From positions 5,800,501-5,864,500 of the forward strand of contig NZ_CP129672.1 of the NCBI RefSeq assembly GCF_030505195.1: DNA of 64,000 nucleotides. The letters run 5' to 3'. This document shows positions 27,137 through 37,694 of this stretch, piece after piece. The stretch's first letter is position 1; each line of letters starts with the position of its first letter. The notes below the pieces were generated by a model that worked only from the letters and a program-made list of their open reading frames with translations, was not told the DNA's origin and made no database searches. A program made the translations under genes and the position numbers. This DNA comes from Comamonas testosteroni. GTDB lineage: Bacteria; Pseudomonadota; Gammaproteobacteria; Burkholderiales; Burkholderiaceae_C.

Positions 27137-28633
27137 TTAACGCTCCCTAAGGCTCTCATGGGTAGTTTCTTGTATTGGACTAAGCAAGTACTCAATGACT
27201 TTTCGTCTTCCAGTCTTTATTTCTGCAGTCAAATTCATTCCTGGTCCTAGCTTAATTGGTCTTCCATCCACATTAATTGCGCTCAAACTCAATGTCAGCA
27301 TGACAGGAAAAATAGCCCCCTTCTTCTCGTCATTGATGGCATCCGCCGTGACTGTCTTTACCGTCGCTGGAACGGTTCCATAGCGGGTGTAGAGGAAGGT
27401 TTCGAGCTTGATCTCTGCCTCCTGCCCTGGACGAACAAATCCGATGTCTTTGTTCTCCAGCATCACTTCTGCAGTGACCGAGGCTTCATCAGGAACAATG
27501 ACCAGCAGAGGTTGCGCTTCGGTAACCACACCACCTTCTGTGTGCACAGCCAGTTGTTGCACGGTGCCAGTAACGGGAGCCTTGAGAGTGGTGAGCTTTT
27601 CTCGCTGAACGGCTTTGCTGTGTTCCTGCGATGCTTGATTGCGCTTGAGGTCAGCCTCGGCCTCGCGCTGGCGCAATGCTTTACGGGTTTCGGCAAGGTA
27701 GGCAGCTCTTGTGTTTTCACTCTCGCGTTGAGCGGCGATGGTTTCTTGCAGGCGAGCTCGCTGGGTTGCAAGGTCTCGCTCCATCTCAATGCGCTCGCGG
27801 GAGCGATCTTGCGTGGCGTGCTGAGAAATATCGCCTTGTGCAGCCAGCGTTTTGAAATCTGCTTCGCGTTGCCGTGCAATGGGAAGTGTGGCTTCCAGCT
27901 TGGCGATGAGCTCACGTACCGTGCTGGCTTCGGCCTGCCTGCGCAATATCTCTGCTTGCGCCTTACCCAAGCGAGCGGCTATGTCACTCCACTCAACCGC
28001 CAATTGAGTTTGGGCCGACTGGGTGTCATCAGTAGTCCAATTTACAGGAACGCTCTCAGCAGTCAGATGAGGAGACTGAGCCGACACCGCAAACGCAGAT
28101 AGATCCTGTTTTGCAAGTAGATTCAGCAGAATTCGGCTGCGCAGCACGTCTGCTTGAGAGACTTTGAGGGCTTCTTGTACGGACGTCTTATCTGCATGAG
28201 CACTTGTGGGGTCCAACTCCACAAGCGCTTGGCCCGCCTGCACATGGTCACCGTCTCTGACCAAGATACGCTGCACAACGCTGCGCTCCAACGGCTGAAC
28301 GACCTTGGTGCGCTCACTGACGATGATGCGGCCAGGCGCCACAGCCACAATGTCCACCTGACCGACAATGGACCAGATCAATGCGATGAAGAACAAGGCC
28401 ACAATGCCCCAAGCCAGACGCCGCGGTGCAGGGTGAACAGGCGTTTCTTGCAAGCTCAATGCTGCAGGCAAAAAAGCAGCTTCATCTGCCAGGCGCTGAG
28501 GACCGGCCAGCTCATGCCGATGCGTCCATGCCATGCCAAAGATCGCGCGATAGCGTGCCAACAGCTCAAGCACCGGATGACGCCGTGGAGCTGCGGCTTG
28601 CGTAGCAGTTGCAGCCGCCTGAGGTGTACTCAT
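27137..28633 (-). CDS. HlyD-family membrane fusion protein (type I secretion adaptor)
   Basis: A 498-residue periplasmic adaptor. The short cytoplasmic N-terminus is followed by one transmembrane segment (about residues 72-90, LAWGIVALFFIALIW). Then come the lipoyl half-motif (VAPGRIIVSERTKVVQPLE), a long coiled coil (about 190-345, rich in Arg/Glu/Gln) and the second half-motif TLKAPVTGTVQQLAVHTEGG. The HlyD signature region lies near the C-terminus (GPGMNLTAEIKTGRR). It links the inner-membrane ABC exporter to TolC. Start codon overlaps the exporter stop by 4 bases (ATGA), indicating coupled translation. Confidence 0.93.
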   Translation of the reverse strand: MSTPQAAATATQAAAPRRHPVLELLARYRAIFGMAWTHRHELAGPQRLADEAAFLPAALSLQETPVHPAPRRLAWGIVALFFIALIWSIVGQVDIVAVAPGRIIVSERTKVVQPLERSVVQRILVRDGDHVQAGQALVELDPTSAHADKTSVQEALKVSQADVLRSRILLNLLAKQDLSAFAVSAQSPHLTAESVPVNWTTDDTQSAQTQLAVEWSDIAARLGKAQAEILRRQAEASTVRELIAKLEATLPIARQREADFKTLAAQGDISQHATQDRSRERIEMERDLATQRARLQETIAAQRESENTRAAYLAETRKALRQREAEADLKRNQASQEHSKAVQREKLTTLKAPVTGTVQQLAVHTEGGVVTEAQPLLVIVPDEASVTAEVMLENKDIGFVRPGQEAEIKLETFLYTRYGTVPATVKTVTADAINDEKKGAIFPVMLTLSLSAINVDGRPIKLGPGMNLTAEIKTGRRKVIEYLLSPIQETTHESLRER

Positions 28634-30948
28634 GATGCGACTCCTTCTGCAACTGCCGGAGGATCAGCAGGCATTTGCGGAGCACTTTGCATGGCCCACA
28701 GCCTTGCGTAAATGCTCTTGGGTTGAGCAAGCAAGCCATCATGGTTGCCCATCTCCACAATGCGTCCCTTGTCCATCACCACAATGCGGTCAGCATGACG
28801 GACCGCAGAAAGGCGGTGGGCGATGATAAAGACCGTTCGTCCTTTGCTGATGGCCGCCATATTGCGCTGAATGATGGCTTCGCTTTCATAGTCCAGAGCA
28901 CTGGTTGCCTCATCGAAGATCAGGATACGCGGCTGCGTAAACAAGGCTCGCGCAATCGCAATGCGCTGACGCTGTCCGCCAGAGAGGCTAGCGCCTTGCT
29001 CTCCTACGACCGTGTCATAGCCCTCAGGTAGCTCACTGATGAAATCGTGAGCCCCTGCCAGTTGCGCTGCACGCATCACTAGGCTCAATGGAGCAGCAGG
29101 GTCTGCGATAGCAATGTTCTCGCGAACACTTCGGTTAAAGAGCAGGTTCTCCTGGAGAACAACACCGACTTGACGGCGAAGCTGTGCGGCATCAATCAGA
29201 CTGATGTCCATGCCATCCACCAGCAAACGACCTTGCTCAGGAATGTATAAGCGTTGAATGAGCTTGGTCAGCGTGCTCTTGCCCGAGCCTGAACGACCAA
29301 CAATCCCAACCACTTCACCAGGGCGGACCTGGAGATTGACGCCATGAAGTACAGGTGCTGCCTCAGGCCTGTACCTGAAAGTGACGTTCTCCAACTGAAC
29401 TCGGCCCTTAAGCGCGGGCAACTGAGCTGCAGTGGACGGCAGAACCTCAGTGCGCGTATTCAAGATGTCACCCAGACGAGCCATCGAAATACCTGTCTGC
29501 TGAAAATCCGTCCATAACTGAGCCATCCGCATGATGGGCTGCGAAACACGCTGGGCGAACATGTTGAAGGCTACGAACTGCCCCACCGTAAGCTGGTTAT
29601 CCATTACCAGATGAGCGCCATACCAGAGCGTGGCTGCGTTGACCAACTTGCCAATTAGATTGACGCCTTCATGTGCCCAACTGGCCAGGTTCTGGGTTTT
29701 AAAGCTGGCACTGACATAGGCTGCAAGCTGGTTATCCCAGCGGCGACCAAAGGAAGGCTCCAAGGCACTGGCTTTAACGGTCTGGATGCCTGTAATGCTT
29801 TCCACCAGCATGGCTTGGTTTTCAGCGCCACGGGCGAACTTGACATCAAGTCTGCGACGCAAGATAGGCACTACGGCCAAACTCAACCCAAAGTACAGCG
29901 GAAGGCTCACCAGAACGATCAACGTCAAAGGCACGCTGTACAAAAGCATGACTGCGATAAAGACGATGGAAAACACCACGTCCAATACGACTGTCAGGGC
30001 ATTACCTGTCAAAAAACTTCGAATATTCTCCAGTTCACGCACGCGAGCCACTGAATCACCCACTCGACGCGCCTGAAAATAAGCCAACGGCAGTTGAACC
30101 AAATGGTGAAACAGCCGAGAACCCAGCTCGACGTCAATACGGCTTGTGGTGTGGCTGAACACATAACTGCGCAAGCCTGTAAGCAGGCTTTCAAAAACAA
30201 CGACAACCACTAAACCGATCACCAGCACATCCAGAGTGCTTAGACCACGATGCACCAGCACCTTGTCCATAACAACTTGGAAAAACAATGGACTGATCAG
30301 CGCAAACAACTGCAACACCAGGCTTATCAATAACACTTCACCCAACAGGCGGCGATATTTAACAAGGCTGGGAATAAACCAGGAGAAGTCAAACTTGGCA
30401 AGTTCGCCTGCCAGGCTTGCTCGGCTAGTGATCAGAATGAGCTCGCCAACAGACTCCCCGCTTGAATTCGATTGACGAGCCCATTGAGCAGCAAAGGCAT
30501 CCAAAGGCTCTATGACCGGCCGTCCCGGTTTGGCATTTTTCCCATCCTGCCCAGGCTCAAAAGATTGAATCAGTACCCGCTGGCCATCGCATTGGGCAAG
30601 GATCACAACGCGCGAGCATTGCTCCCCTTCATCACGCAACACTGCCAGCGCAGGCAGAGGCGTCAAGCTCAGACGCTGAAGGTTCGTGCGGACATGTTTT
30701 GCTTTAAGGCCAAGGAGTTTGGCGGCTCGCAGAATAAGTGAAACATCAACCGGATCGCTGGAAGTAAGGCCCATTTGATGGGCCAAAGCTGCTGGATCGG
30801 CGGCTACTTGATGTAGCCGTGCCATAGCGCACAAAGCCAGCAACTGCGGCTGGCCTGCAGGTGGCCCGCCTTGCTCAGACACCAACTTGGCTGTGTCCCC
30901 TCCATGCGGCAGTTGATCTGAATCGTCACCGCCAACTACCTGGACCAT
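28630..30948 (-). CDS. Type I secretion ABC exporter with C39-like N-terminal domain (HlyB-like)
   Basis: A 772-residue ABC transporter/permease fusion. The N-terminal ~150 residues are a C39-peptidase-like domain without an obvious catalytic Cys/His arrangement, as in HlyB-type exporters of non-bacteriocin substrates. Six transmembrane helices span about 190-450. The nucleotide-binding domain follows, with Walker A VGRSGSGKST, signature LSGGQRQRIAIARAL, Walker B ILIFDEATSAL and the H-loop IIAHRLSA. First gene of the operon; the ribosome binding site GAGGGGCGGG precedes ATG 30948. It should energise RTX export. Confidence 0.94.
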   Translation of the reverse strand: MVQVVGGDDSDQLPHGGDTAKLVSEQGGPPAGQPQLLALCAMARLHQVAADPAALAHQMGLTSSDPVDVSLILRAAKLLGLKAKHVRTNLQRLSLTPLPALAVLRDEGEQCSRVVILAQCDGQRVLIQSFEPGQDGKNAKPGRPVIEPLDAFAAQWARQSNSSGESVGELILITSRASLAGELAKFDFSWFIPSLVKYRRLLGEVLLISLVLQLFALISPLFFQVVMDKVLVHRGLSTLDVLVIGLVVVVVFESLLTGLRSYVFSHTTSRIDVELGSRLFHHLVQLPLAYFQARRVGDSVARVRELENIRSFLTGNALTVVLDVVFSIVFIAVMLLYSVPLTLIVLVSLPLYFGLSLAVVPILRRRLDVKFARGAENQAMLVESITGIQTVKASALEPSFGRRWDNQLAAYVSASFKTQNLASWAHEGVNLIGKLVNAATLWYGAHLVMDNQLTVGQFVAFNMFAQRVSQPIMRMAQLWTDFQQTGISMARLGDILNTRTEVLPSTAAQLPALKGRVQLENVTFRYRPEAAPVLHGVNLQVRPGEVVGIVGRSGSGKSTLTKLIQRLYIPEQGRLLVDGMDISLIDAAQLRRQVGVVLQENLLFNRSVRENIAIADPAAPLSLVMRAAQLAGAHDFISELPEGYDTVVGEQGASLSGGQRQRIAIARALFTQPRILIFDEATSALDYESEAIIQRNMAAISKGRTVFIIAHRLSAVRHADRIVVMDKGRIVEMGNHDGLLAQPKSIYARLWAMQSAPQMPADPPAVAEGVAS

Positions 30949-30969
30949 GACTAACCCGCCCCTCTTTAA

Positions 30970-30999
30970 TAAATACTAAATAATTCTCAGTTTTTTCAA
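30970..30999 (-). promoter_or_regulatory. Candidate sigma-70-type promoter of the type I secretion operon
   Basis: Read on the minus strand, TTGAAA (30999-30994) and TATTTA (30975-30970) are separated by 18 bases, just upstream of the exporter gene, in an AT-rich patch. The -10 match is weak, and upstream DNA to about 31090 is also AT-rich (repeated ttaact words), so a regulator site is possible. Confidence 0.25.
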
Positions 31000-32284
31000 A
31001 TATATCCGGAACTAGAAAAATAGCGAAGAATTTTTTAACTTAACTTAACTCGTTAAATATAAATCCAATTAAATAACATGTTAACAAAATTGCCAATATT
31101 AAAAAACGCAGACAAGACTATATATTTCCTATGTGAATACCTACTCCGAATAGCCGGCGGTAGCTTTGAAGTGCGCTCCAATGCGCCATTTTTCCTATAG
31201 CTGGATCCCCCCGGATAGTTACTGTTCTGTCTAAGACATTTTTGATCCGTAATGAGCGAATTGCAGCATTTCCCTGCGTCGCCTACATAAAATTGAGAGC
31301 TGCTAACCTAGACCGGTCATTGCGGATCGATTTTTTTTATGCTCAGGACGACCACTACGCGGCAGTGTCCGATATTTGCCCCATTGCTGAACTAAGCAGG
31401 AGCAACTGCGGCAAAGCAGGCACAGAGCGGAACATTTCAATCGACAGCAATGAGTCGATAGTACTTACTCGTGAGTCACGATCGCGGACTTCCAGCATCC
31501 CGAGGACAGCCTGTTATCGAAGGGCTGCTGCTCACCTGAAAACAGTCATTGAAGAAGCGACTTTCTTGGTGCTCTGATACTGGCATGAGGCGATGGCTGG
31601 TAGTTCGCCCTGCGACCATGAGCGGCAGCAAGCGTTGCAAAGCAGGCATTAGCCGCTGAGGCGCCGATGACCACCATGGGTCGATCGCTGGCGGACACGA
31701 AGGACTGCTGAAGGGTACCCTCGGTGTATCGCGCGGCCCCATCAAGTCTGCCATTCAGCGACAGACCGCTCATACAGCCAGAAGCAGTCGCTTGCAGGAA
31801 CACCTCCAAGGACTGCTGTTGACCGACAGCACCACTTCGTACTCGCCTCCGATAGCTGCCTTTGAGTAATTCACTGATGCAAGTCGAGTGGCTGCTGTTG
31901 GGGGGAGTAAATGATCTTGCCCCTGCAATTGCGGACGCCAAGCCGCCGCCTTAAAAGCGTAGCTTCACCGCCTCCATGGCTTCGTTTAGATGGGAGCCTC
32001 ATCAGCGAATGCCATCAGGGCCAGCGGGTGTACCAGCCTGCACAATAGGCCGGATATAAGACTGCAGCCCCGCCTCCTGATTCTTCATGCACAAGGGTTA
32101 CTTGTAATCCGGGAGGCTTCCATATAAGTCACTCGAAGCGTCGGTTGCCGCCAGTAAAGTGGCGCGGAATGCTGCAGCGCCCTGTGTAGCTTTCTCGCCC
32201 GTTGCGGTCTGATCAAGCCTTACCCAACTGGGGAATGTTTAGGCCATATTTAGATGATATCTAAAAATATAAATAAATTACATT
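31000..32284. other. Long gene-free stretch between the secretion operon and the Tn7-like module
   Basis: About 1.3 kb with no supported gene. 31000-31100 is very AT-rich (operon leader). 31200-32230 is GC-rich with only spurious frames; a 131-codon frame at 31546-31941 has no start signal or recognisable protein character. The last 50 bases turn AT-rich again as the transposition genes begin. No clear transposon end was found here. Confidence 0.4.
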
Positions 32285-33814
32285 TCATTCACTAATTGGT
32301 ACGAACCTCCAACTTTGAGAATCCCTTTGAATGAAATGTTCAGACATCCCAAGATACCAATCATCCATATCAACCCTTTTATTATTTACAGGATTTTTAT
32401 ATCTCACAGAGTAGACGTTATCAAAATACTCTTTAATCCTATTGAATGCATTGCGCAAACTCAGAACAACAAATATTTCGCTATTATTTTCGTCCTTCAT
32501 AATATAGCCAAAAACCTGCGTATTGAATCGATAGGTATCAAAGCGTATTAAATTATAAGGCACACGCATCTCAAGATATCTTCTGTCGTCTAAAAACCAG
32601 TATGGATACTCTTTATTATGTAAGCAATCCATATGCTCACAGAAAGTAGAGACAAACCATGAAAAAGATGAAACTAATGCCTCGGCACAAATATTCGGCA
32701 CTAGGCAATACTGGGCTCTAATACTCACATCATAGTTTTCATACCTTGGACCAACACTCTTCAAAACATTTCGTAAGGCAATTATTTTTCCCGCGTATGC
32801 TCGCCATTGATCAAGTAGGGCGCAGCATGGACAATCATATAATCCTGCAGAGATTACAGGTTGAGCAGCTGTAAAAGGTCTATCATGTGTGCCCCAAGAC
32901 AATTTACTGGTTTTTTTATGCTTGCATATAGAGTACATCTGTTTTTTAATATATCTATTAATTGACTTCACTATTGGGACAATAATATTCACTTCATCAA
33001 ACAATGGCAATTTAACTCTACTAGACGCATACTCGGGAGAGTGAAAAATCTGAGATTCACTCCATTTTTCAGAGATACGAAGTCCACCTTCAATTAAGTA
33101 CTCTCGATTAGCTCCAAGGCCTGCAATTGACTGGCATATTTTTCTATAGAGTTTGGGAGACCATGGTTCACCGCGCAATATATACTCAGATTTAAATTGA
33201 ATATTTCGTAATTTACCCATCTCTTTCTCTATCAGGGCGAATTCTTCAATACCCTTAACCGTGCCTGCGAAGAGTTTCCAAGCAAACCGGCCTTTAACCA
33301 AAGGCTTCTTACAATTTTGACAGCACATGGGGTGAGAGAAACGATTTGGATCAAAACGCGGCACTCCTAAACGCTGCCCACAATGCATACATCCCATTAT
33401 TAGAGGGACATGATGATAAGGACACTCATCAATTGTTGCGAACTGAAAACAGGGTGAGTGAAAGCAATTTTTAAGACATAATGGGCAATATCTTAGAGAC
33501 TGTGTACTACACATTAACTGAGAATTATCGAATCCATAGCACGCGTCGAAGCTTCTTCTTCTAAAGTGCAAGAAGAAATCTTTTATAAAATTGCAACTGC
33601 TCATTATTTCTACATATTGATCCGCAAAAGGCTCGCTAATTGGCATCGGTAGCTTTTGCCGTTCAGTCCCTATCATTTTTCTCCACAAACCGGCGCCGTC
33701 AATTGCATTCATCCATAAAAACCGATGAAATGCCATCCAGCTACTCTCATAGTTAGCTAATCCAGAAGCGGCCCATAGCATGGGATAATTATTTTCAATT
33801 ATCGGCATAGCCAA
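32285..33814 (-). CDS. tniQ: TniQ/TnsD-family target-selection protein
   Basis: A 509-residue TniQ-family protein. The zinc-binding pattern is clear: CPLCLKNCFHS (Cys110, Cys113), DECPYHHVPLIMGCMHCG (about 130-146) and HPMCCQNCKK (161-170). The long C-terminal part (to 509) is typical of TnsD-like rather than short TniQ proteins and may read a DNA attachment site. Its start overlaps the tnsC end by 20 bases. Because no CRISPR genes are near, target choice is probably by direct DNA recognition. Confidence 0.82.
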   Translation of the reverse strand: MAMPIIENNYPMLWAASGLANYESSWMAFHRFLWMNAIDGAGLWRKMIGTERQKLPMPISEPFADQYVEIMSSCNFIKDFFLHFRRRSFDACYGFDNSQLMCSTQSLRYCPLCLKNCFHSPCFQFATIDECPYHHVPLIMGCMHCGQRLGVPRFDPNRFSHPMCCQNCKKPLVKGRFAWKLFAGTVKGIEEFALIEKEMGKLRNIQFKSEYILRGEPWSPKLYRKICQSIAGLGANREYLIEGGLRISEKWSESQIFHSPEYASSRVKLPLFDEVNIIVPIVKSINRYIKKQMYSICKHKKTSKLSWGTHDRPFTAAQPVISAGLYDCPCCALLDQWRAYAGKIIALRNVLKSVGPRYENYDVSIRAQYCLVPNICAEALVSSFSWFVSTFCEHMDCLHNKEYPYWFLDDRRYLEMRVPYNLIRFDTYRFNTQVFGYIMKDENNSEIFVVLSLRNAFNRIKEYFDNVYSVRYKNPVNNKRVDMDDWYLGMSEHFIQRDSQSWRFVPISE

Positions 33815-34982
33815 TTAATAATTCATTAGAGGCTGCTGACGAAACAGCTTCCCCCCATAATTCAAGCGCGGCCTTCTCGCTTAAATTTTCTTTTTTCATG
33901 GAGTCAATAAGAAATGAATGAATAGCGTCATTTATGAACGCAAGCCGAAAACCATTCTTTCGAAGCGAAATGCTATTGGTTCGAGATCGTTCCATCAATA
34001 TATTCCAAAACCTCTCAGCTTCACTTTCCAGTCTCCAACCAGCATCGAATGCCATGTTTCGGAAGAACCTCGAGTAGCTCCAATTGGAGCCAATGGGATA
34101 AAAAAGCATATTATCGTATGCTGACAGGTATCTTTCCAATCCCTCTTTTGTATGGAGTCCTCCAAGACTAAATCTATTGACAAAGAATCGAGCAATAACT
34201 GCGCCTTGATCCTGCTCCTCGGTCAGCTGCATTAAGTAATCTAAATTAGTCTGACCTACCAAGACCGTAACTAATAAAAATCCTTCTCGCCTCAAATCAT
34301 TCCATATCTCTAATAAATAGCGAAGTTGAATCACTGTGAGCATTTGCGCTTCATCAACGAAAAGCACGCAAGTCCTGCTCCCAGCCATCACGGAATTCGC
34401 TATCAAATAGCGAGGCAAAGCTACAATTGAATTTTGGTGTGACGATGAATGGTACTTCAATGAAGTTAAAATCTCTTGGCAAAATGATGACTTACTTTGA
34501 TTAAGATTCCTTGTCCCTGAAAATGAAGCAGCATAAATAATAGGCATATCAGTTTTTAGCCTGGATATAGTATTGACTATGTTCTTAGACTTACCAACGC
34601 GAAATTCACCAGTAATATACAAGCCGCTTTTCCTCGCGAAAACATGATCAAAAACAACATTATAAAAATTGTCTGTATCACTCGTATCGATGAAATAATC
34701 ACTCTCCAGCATTGGATGCAATGATGTTAGGCGAATCCGCACCTTTTCAGAACTTATGTCGGATTCCATAAATTTAGTGTTCCTAGAGTTTTCAAGCTTT
34801 TCTTTGGCTACATCTAACTCACTTTGGCAGTTATTTTGTAGCGGCTCTTTTTTTACTCTATTAGATCTCTTGCCTCCAGAGATTTCTGCTTCCTTAACAT
34901 CGTCTTCTTTAGAAGAAACTAATCCAGCGGACTGGGAATCCTTTTTAGAATCAACAGAGTTTGAATTAGGTTTGAACGGCAT
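33795..34982 (-). CDS. tnsC: TnsC/TniB-type AAA+ ATPase
   Basis: A 395-residue AAA+ regulator that links target selection to the transposase. Walker A is GEFRVGKS (125-132) and Walker B CVLFVDEAQ (205-213), the form usual for TniB/TnsC. A lysine- and glutamate-rich, probably disordered N-terminal extension of ~80 residues precedes the ATPase core. It overlaps tniQ and is separated from tnsB by 8 bases. Confidence 0.85.
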   Translation of the reverse strand: MPFKPNSNSVDSKKDSQSAGLVSSKEDDVKEAEISGGKRSNRVKKEPLQNNCQSELDVAKEKLENSRNTKFMESDISSEKVRIRLTSLHPMLESDYFIDTSDTDNFYNVVFDHVFARKSGLYITGEFRVGKSKNIVNTISRLKTDMPIIYAASFSGTRNLNQSKSSFCQEILTSLKYHSSSHQNSIVALPRYLIANSVMAGSRTCVLFVDEAQMLTVIQLRYLLEIWNDLRREGFLLVTVLVGQTNLDYLMQLTEEQDQGAVIARFFVNRFSLGGLHTKEGLERYLSAYDNMLFYPIGSNWSYSRFFRNMAFDAGWRLESEAERFWNILMERSRTNSISLRKNGFRLAFINDAIHSFLIDSMKKENLSEKAALELWGEAVSSAASNELLIGYADN

Positions 34983-34990
34983 ATAATCCC

Positions 34991-36910
34991 CTAGTCTTCC
35001 CCTGGAGAGAAGAATTCTCGTCTACCTAGATTTTTCACATCTTCTTGATCTTTTACCGACTCTGTTAGACTGTTAAATCGAGCAGAGATATTATTCACCC
35101 CATCACCACTTAATGTTCTTAAAAGTTTTTTTGCATCCTTCAGTATTTTTGGCGATGATTTCTTGGAAGTCTTATGAAGGATATTGCTTGCGAGATAGTT
35201 TTGGTACATTCTCACTGGGTCTGTTGATCTATCTCTAAAAATCCCTTCCCGGTAAAGCCTATTGATCTCTTTTCGAGTCTGCCTGTCGTGTGGAGTTAAA
35301 GCCCAAACTCCGCTAACACTCAGTACACCAAGAAGGCCGCCATTTTCCCTAAATGCTTTAACGGTTCGATAATCACTTCCAACATGCACACAGATCTTTT
35401 TTCCTATCAAGCTCCAATTTTGTCGCAATATGTCATTCGTGTACTGCGCTTCATCTAACTGAACATAAGGAACTCTCCCTTTCGACTGATTACCACGAAC
35501 AGCAACCCAAATCTTCTCAGTTGAAACGTCCGGATTCATAATAAAATCTCCTGAATATTTAGGAATTATGCTGAAGCGTGAGGCACCTTGCCAATCTATC
35601 GAAATTCTTTCGTTTGGAGTTAGCGCCATTAATGCTCTTCTTCTTTGAGCATTATGTCTTCTACACAACTTAATAACCAATGAAATAATTGAATTAACAT
35701 TTACTTTATACTTTAGTGCCTGGCCGACGGGATTTGAAACTAATGGATCAGATGGCCCACTCCCCGTTGAGGATGGCAGTAATCGCAAATCTTCTTGAAG
35801 TTCTGAAAATATTCCCTCAACTACATATCTATTGATCCAACTACGTACTGGCCCGTATGTCACCGATATTCCAGTTCTTTTTCTAAGATCCACAACGACA
35901 GAATTTGCCAAATGACTAAGATGATTATCAAGACAAAGATTACATATTCTACGACCTTTAACAAAAGGGATAACCTCCGCAGGAAAACCTTCTCCTGAAA
36001 TTTTTTCGAAATTTCTGAATAAATTATCGTCTTTATTGTCTATAGGAGAAATATAATATTCAAAAGCTTTAGATATATCTGAAGAATTGAATCCTCTTCC
36101 GATCGATAGAGAAAAACCTAGAATGGCAACGCTTTGATAGTCAACTATAGGGCAAAAGTACAATCTGTTTAATGGTATCTCAGCACTTTCAAAATCCAGA
36201 GATACCTCTATCGTGGAAATATTTGGTAGGGAGTATTCGTCATAAGCGCATCGTTCTAGTGAGACAATGGGTTTTAATAGTGCCGATCTAACATTACGTC
36301 CTTTCCCCTGAAATACCCCTTCTCCCCAGCACATCTCATGCATTGCAAAATTATTGGTGCTACGCAACTTTTTCACATAGGCGCAAAATGACTCATAGGC
36401 ATGTCTAGAGGTGGTGAAAGGATATCGATTAGTCTGGCATCCAGACTTTCGTAATTCTGTCAAAAAGTCTTGATGCAGCGCTGAAAGTTTTATCCCAACA
36501 CCCGCAATTCTTTTTCCTTCTAATTTTGAGATTAGCCAATTATTCACCTCAGGATTATCTAACATTAATCTTGAAAATGCGCCAGAGAGACCAGACCCAG
36601 TGTATATTTTGTCTATATCTTTAGTTCTCTTATAATCTTCCGTACGTGAATATGCTATTAATGCCCGGAATCCGAATATTTTTCCATCAGGATGAATTTT
36701 TAAACATCTATCTATGTAATAAGCCATTAGGCTTTTAGAGATCCCATATCTATCCCTAATGGTTCTTGGTAGCGCCCCTTGACAAACATCTATAATTGCA
36801 TTATGCAGCTTTATATATCGATATTCATCAGTATATGATAGCACTGAAGAATCGACCGTTGGCCAAGAGTTCCAGTCAGAGTATTTTATTAGTAATTGTT
36901 TAACGGCCAT
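34991..36910 (-). CDS. tnsB: TnsB/TniA-type DDE transposase
   Basis: A 639-residue Mu/TniA-class integrase. The DDE residues can be placed at Asp224 (ERCAYDEYSL), Asp328 (CLDNHLSH) and Glu365 (VEGIFSELQ), with the usual RNase H fold between them (PIVDYQSVAILGFSLS). An N-terminal helical DNA-binding region and a C-terminal beta-barrel (about 430-520) complete the family layout. It overlaps the tnsA-like gene by 11 bases. It should cut and join the 3' ends of the element. Confidence 0.85.
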   Translation of the reverse strand: MAVKQLLIKYSDWNSWPTVDSSVLSYTDEYRYIKLHNAIIDVCQGALPRTIRDRYGISKSLMAYYIDRCLKIHPDGKIFGFRALIAYSRTEDYKRTKDIDKIYTGSGLSGAFSRLMLDNPEVNNWLISKLEGKRIAGVGIKLSALHQDFLTELRKSGCQTNRYPFTTSRHAYESFCAYVKKLRSTNNFAMHEMCWGEGVFQGKGRNVRSALLKPIVSLERCAYDEYSLPNISTIEVSLDFESAEIPLNRLYFCPIVDYQSVAILGFSLSIGRGFNSSDISKAFEYYISPIDNKDDNLFRNFEKISGEGFPAEVIPFVKGRRICNLCLDNHLSHLANSVVVDLRKRTGISVTYGPVRSWINRYVVEGIFSELQEDLRLLPSSTGSGPSDPLVSNPVGQALKYKVNVNSIISLVIKLCRRHNAQRRRALMALTPNERISIDWQGASRFSIIPKYSGDFIMNPDVSTEKIWVAVRGNQSKGRVPYVQLDEAQYTNDILRQNWSLIGKKICVHVGSDYRTVKAFRENGGLLGVLSVSGVWALTPHDRQTRKEINRLYREGIFRDRSTDPVRMYQNYLASNILHKTSKKSSPKILKDAKKLLRTLSGDGVNNISARFNSLTESVKDQEDVKNLGRREFFSPGED

Positions 36911-37637
36911 AAAACTGCCCTATATTTAAAATAGTTTTAGGACTAAGCGGCAGGGAATCCAAATCGGATTTAATTACTCCTAACTGAACCAACTTGAATG
37001 CAGTGCTGAAGATTTCATCCCAAGGCTGATCACACATCTTCTGCAAATCTTCAAGAAAAATACCATTACCAATAGTTGATATAACATCTCTACTCAAACT
37101 AATCCATTTAGCGGTGACTGAGTATCTGGTTTGAGCTAACACAGTACATATCAAGAGCCAATCATGTATTAGTCTTAGATTGCTGCGTGCTTGATCTTCT
37201 GTAAAATAATCCCATGAAACTCCAGCAGCATCTGCGAATAGTATATTTCTATCATCTTCAATATTAAAAGAAATCACTTCTAGGTACTTTGTTTTTCTAT
37301 ATAAAACACTTCCATCATGATGAATCACAATGAAATTCGGCTTATCCCCCAAGAATGCCTTTTTATCCAAATGATAATTAATTAAACCTGAATCAATTTC
37401 ATAATTTTTAACTCGTTCATCGGCTTCCAATAGCAGACCACAGCTGAATTCCAATTCAGTACCAAAAATTAAATCGCGATTATTCTTTGAACTATAGAAA
37501 TAGGTAATAGAGCCTGTACGCCTCCCGCGAGCGCGCATGGCCGATCTGAGTGCGGCGCTGGGCTTTAGCGCATTCATATTCTTCAGCGCATTGCCAGTAG
37601 AGGTGTACATGCGGGTCTCCTTCATGTGACCACTCAT
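36900..37637 (-). CDS. TnsA-like protein, apparently missing nuclease residues
   Basis: A 245-residue TnsA-like protein, the partner that makes the 5' cuts in Tn7. The N-terminal nuclease core is recognisable: ELEFSCGLLLEADERVKNYE (Glu63 at the expected Glu), then DKPNFIVIHHDG where the usual PDF reads PNF (Asn101), and YLEVIS where the usual Glu/Gln-x-Lys reads E-V-I. So the acidic metal ligand and the lysine both appear replaced. A C-terminal winged-helix-like TnsC-binding region follows. If truly inactive, transposition would leave 5' ends joined and give cointegrates. The start may be one of several ATGs near 37637. Confidence 0.7.
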   Translation of the reverse strand: MSGHMKETRMYTSTGNALKNMNALKPSAALRSAMRARGRRTGSITYFYSSKNNRDLIFGTELEFSCGLLLEADERVKNYEIDSGLINYHLDKKAFLGDKPNFIVIHHDGSVLYRKTKYLEVISFNIEDDRNILFADAAGVSWDYFTEDQARSNLRLIHDWLLICTVLAQTRYSVTAKWISLSRDVISTIGNGIFLEDLQKMCDQPWDEIFSTAFKLVQLGVIKSDLDSLPLSPKTILNIGQFYGR

Positions 37638-37694
37638 TCACTCGTACGCCGATCCCATTTAAAAGCAAGAACATTTGCTGAGTCTTGCCAGATG

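Noticed and set aside
31546..31941. A 131-codon minus-strand frame
   Set aside because: No start signal, no recognisable protein features, and it lies in DNA with the same degenerate character as other gene-free stretches.
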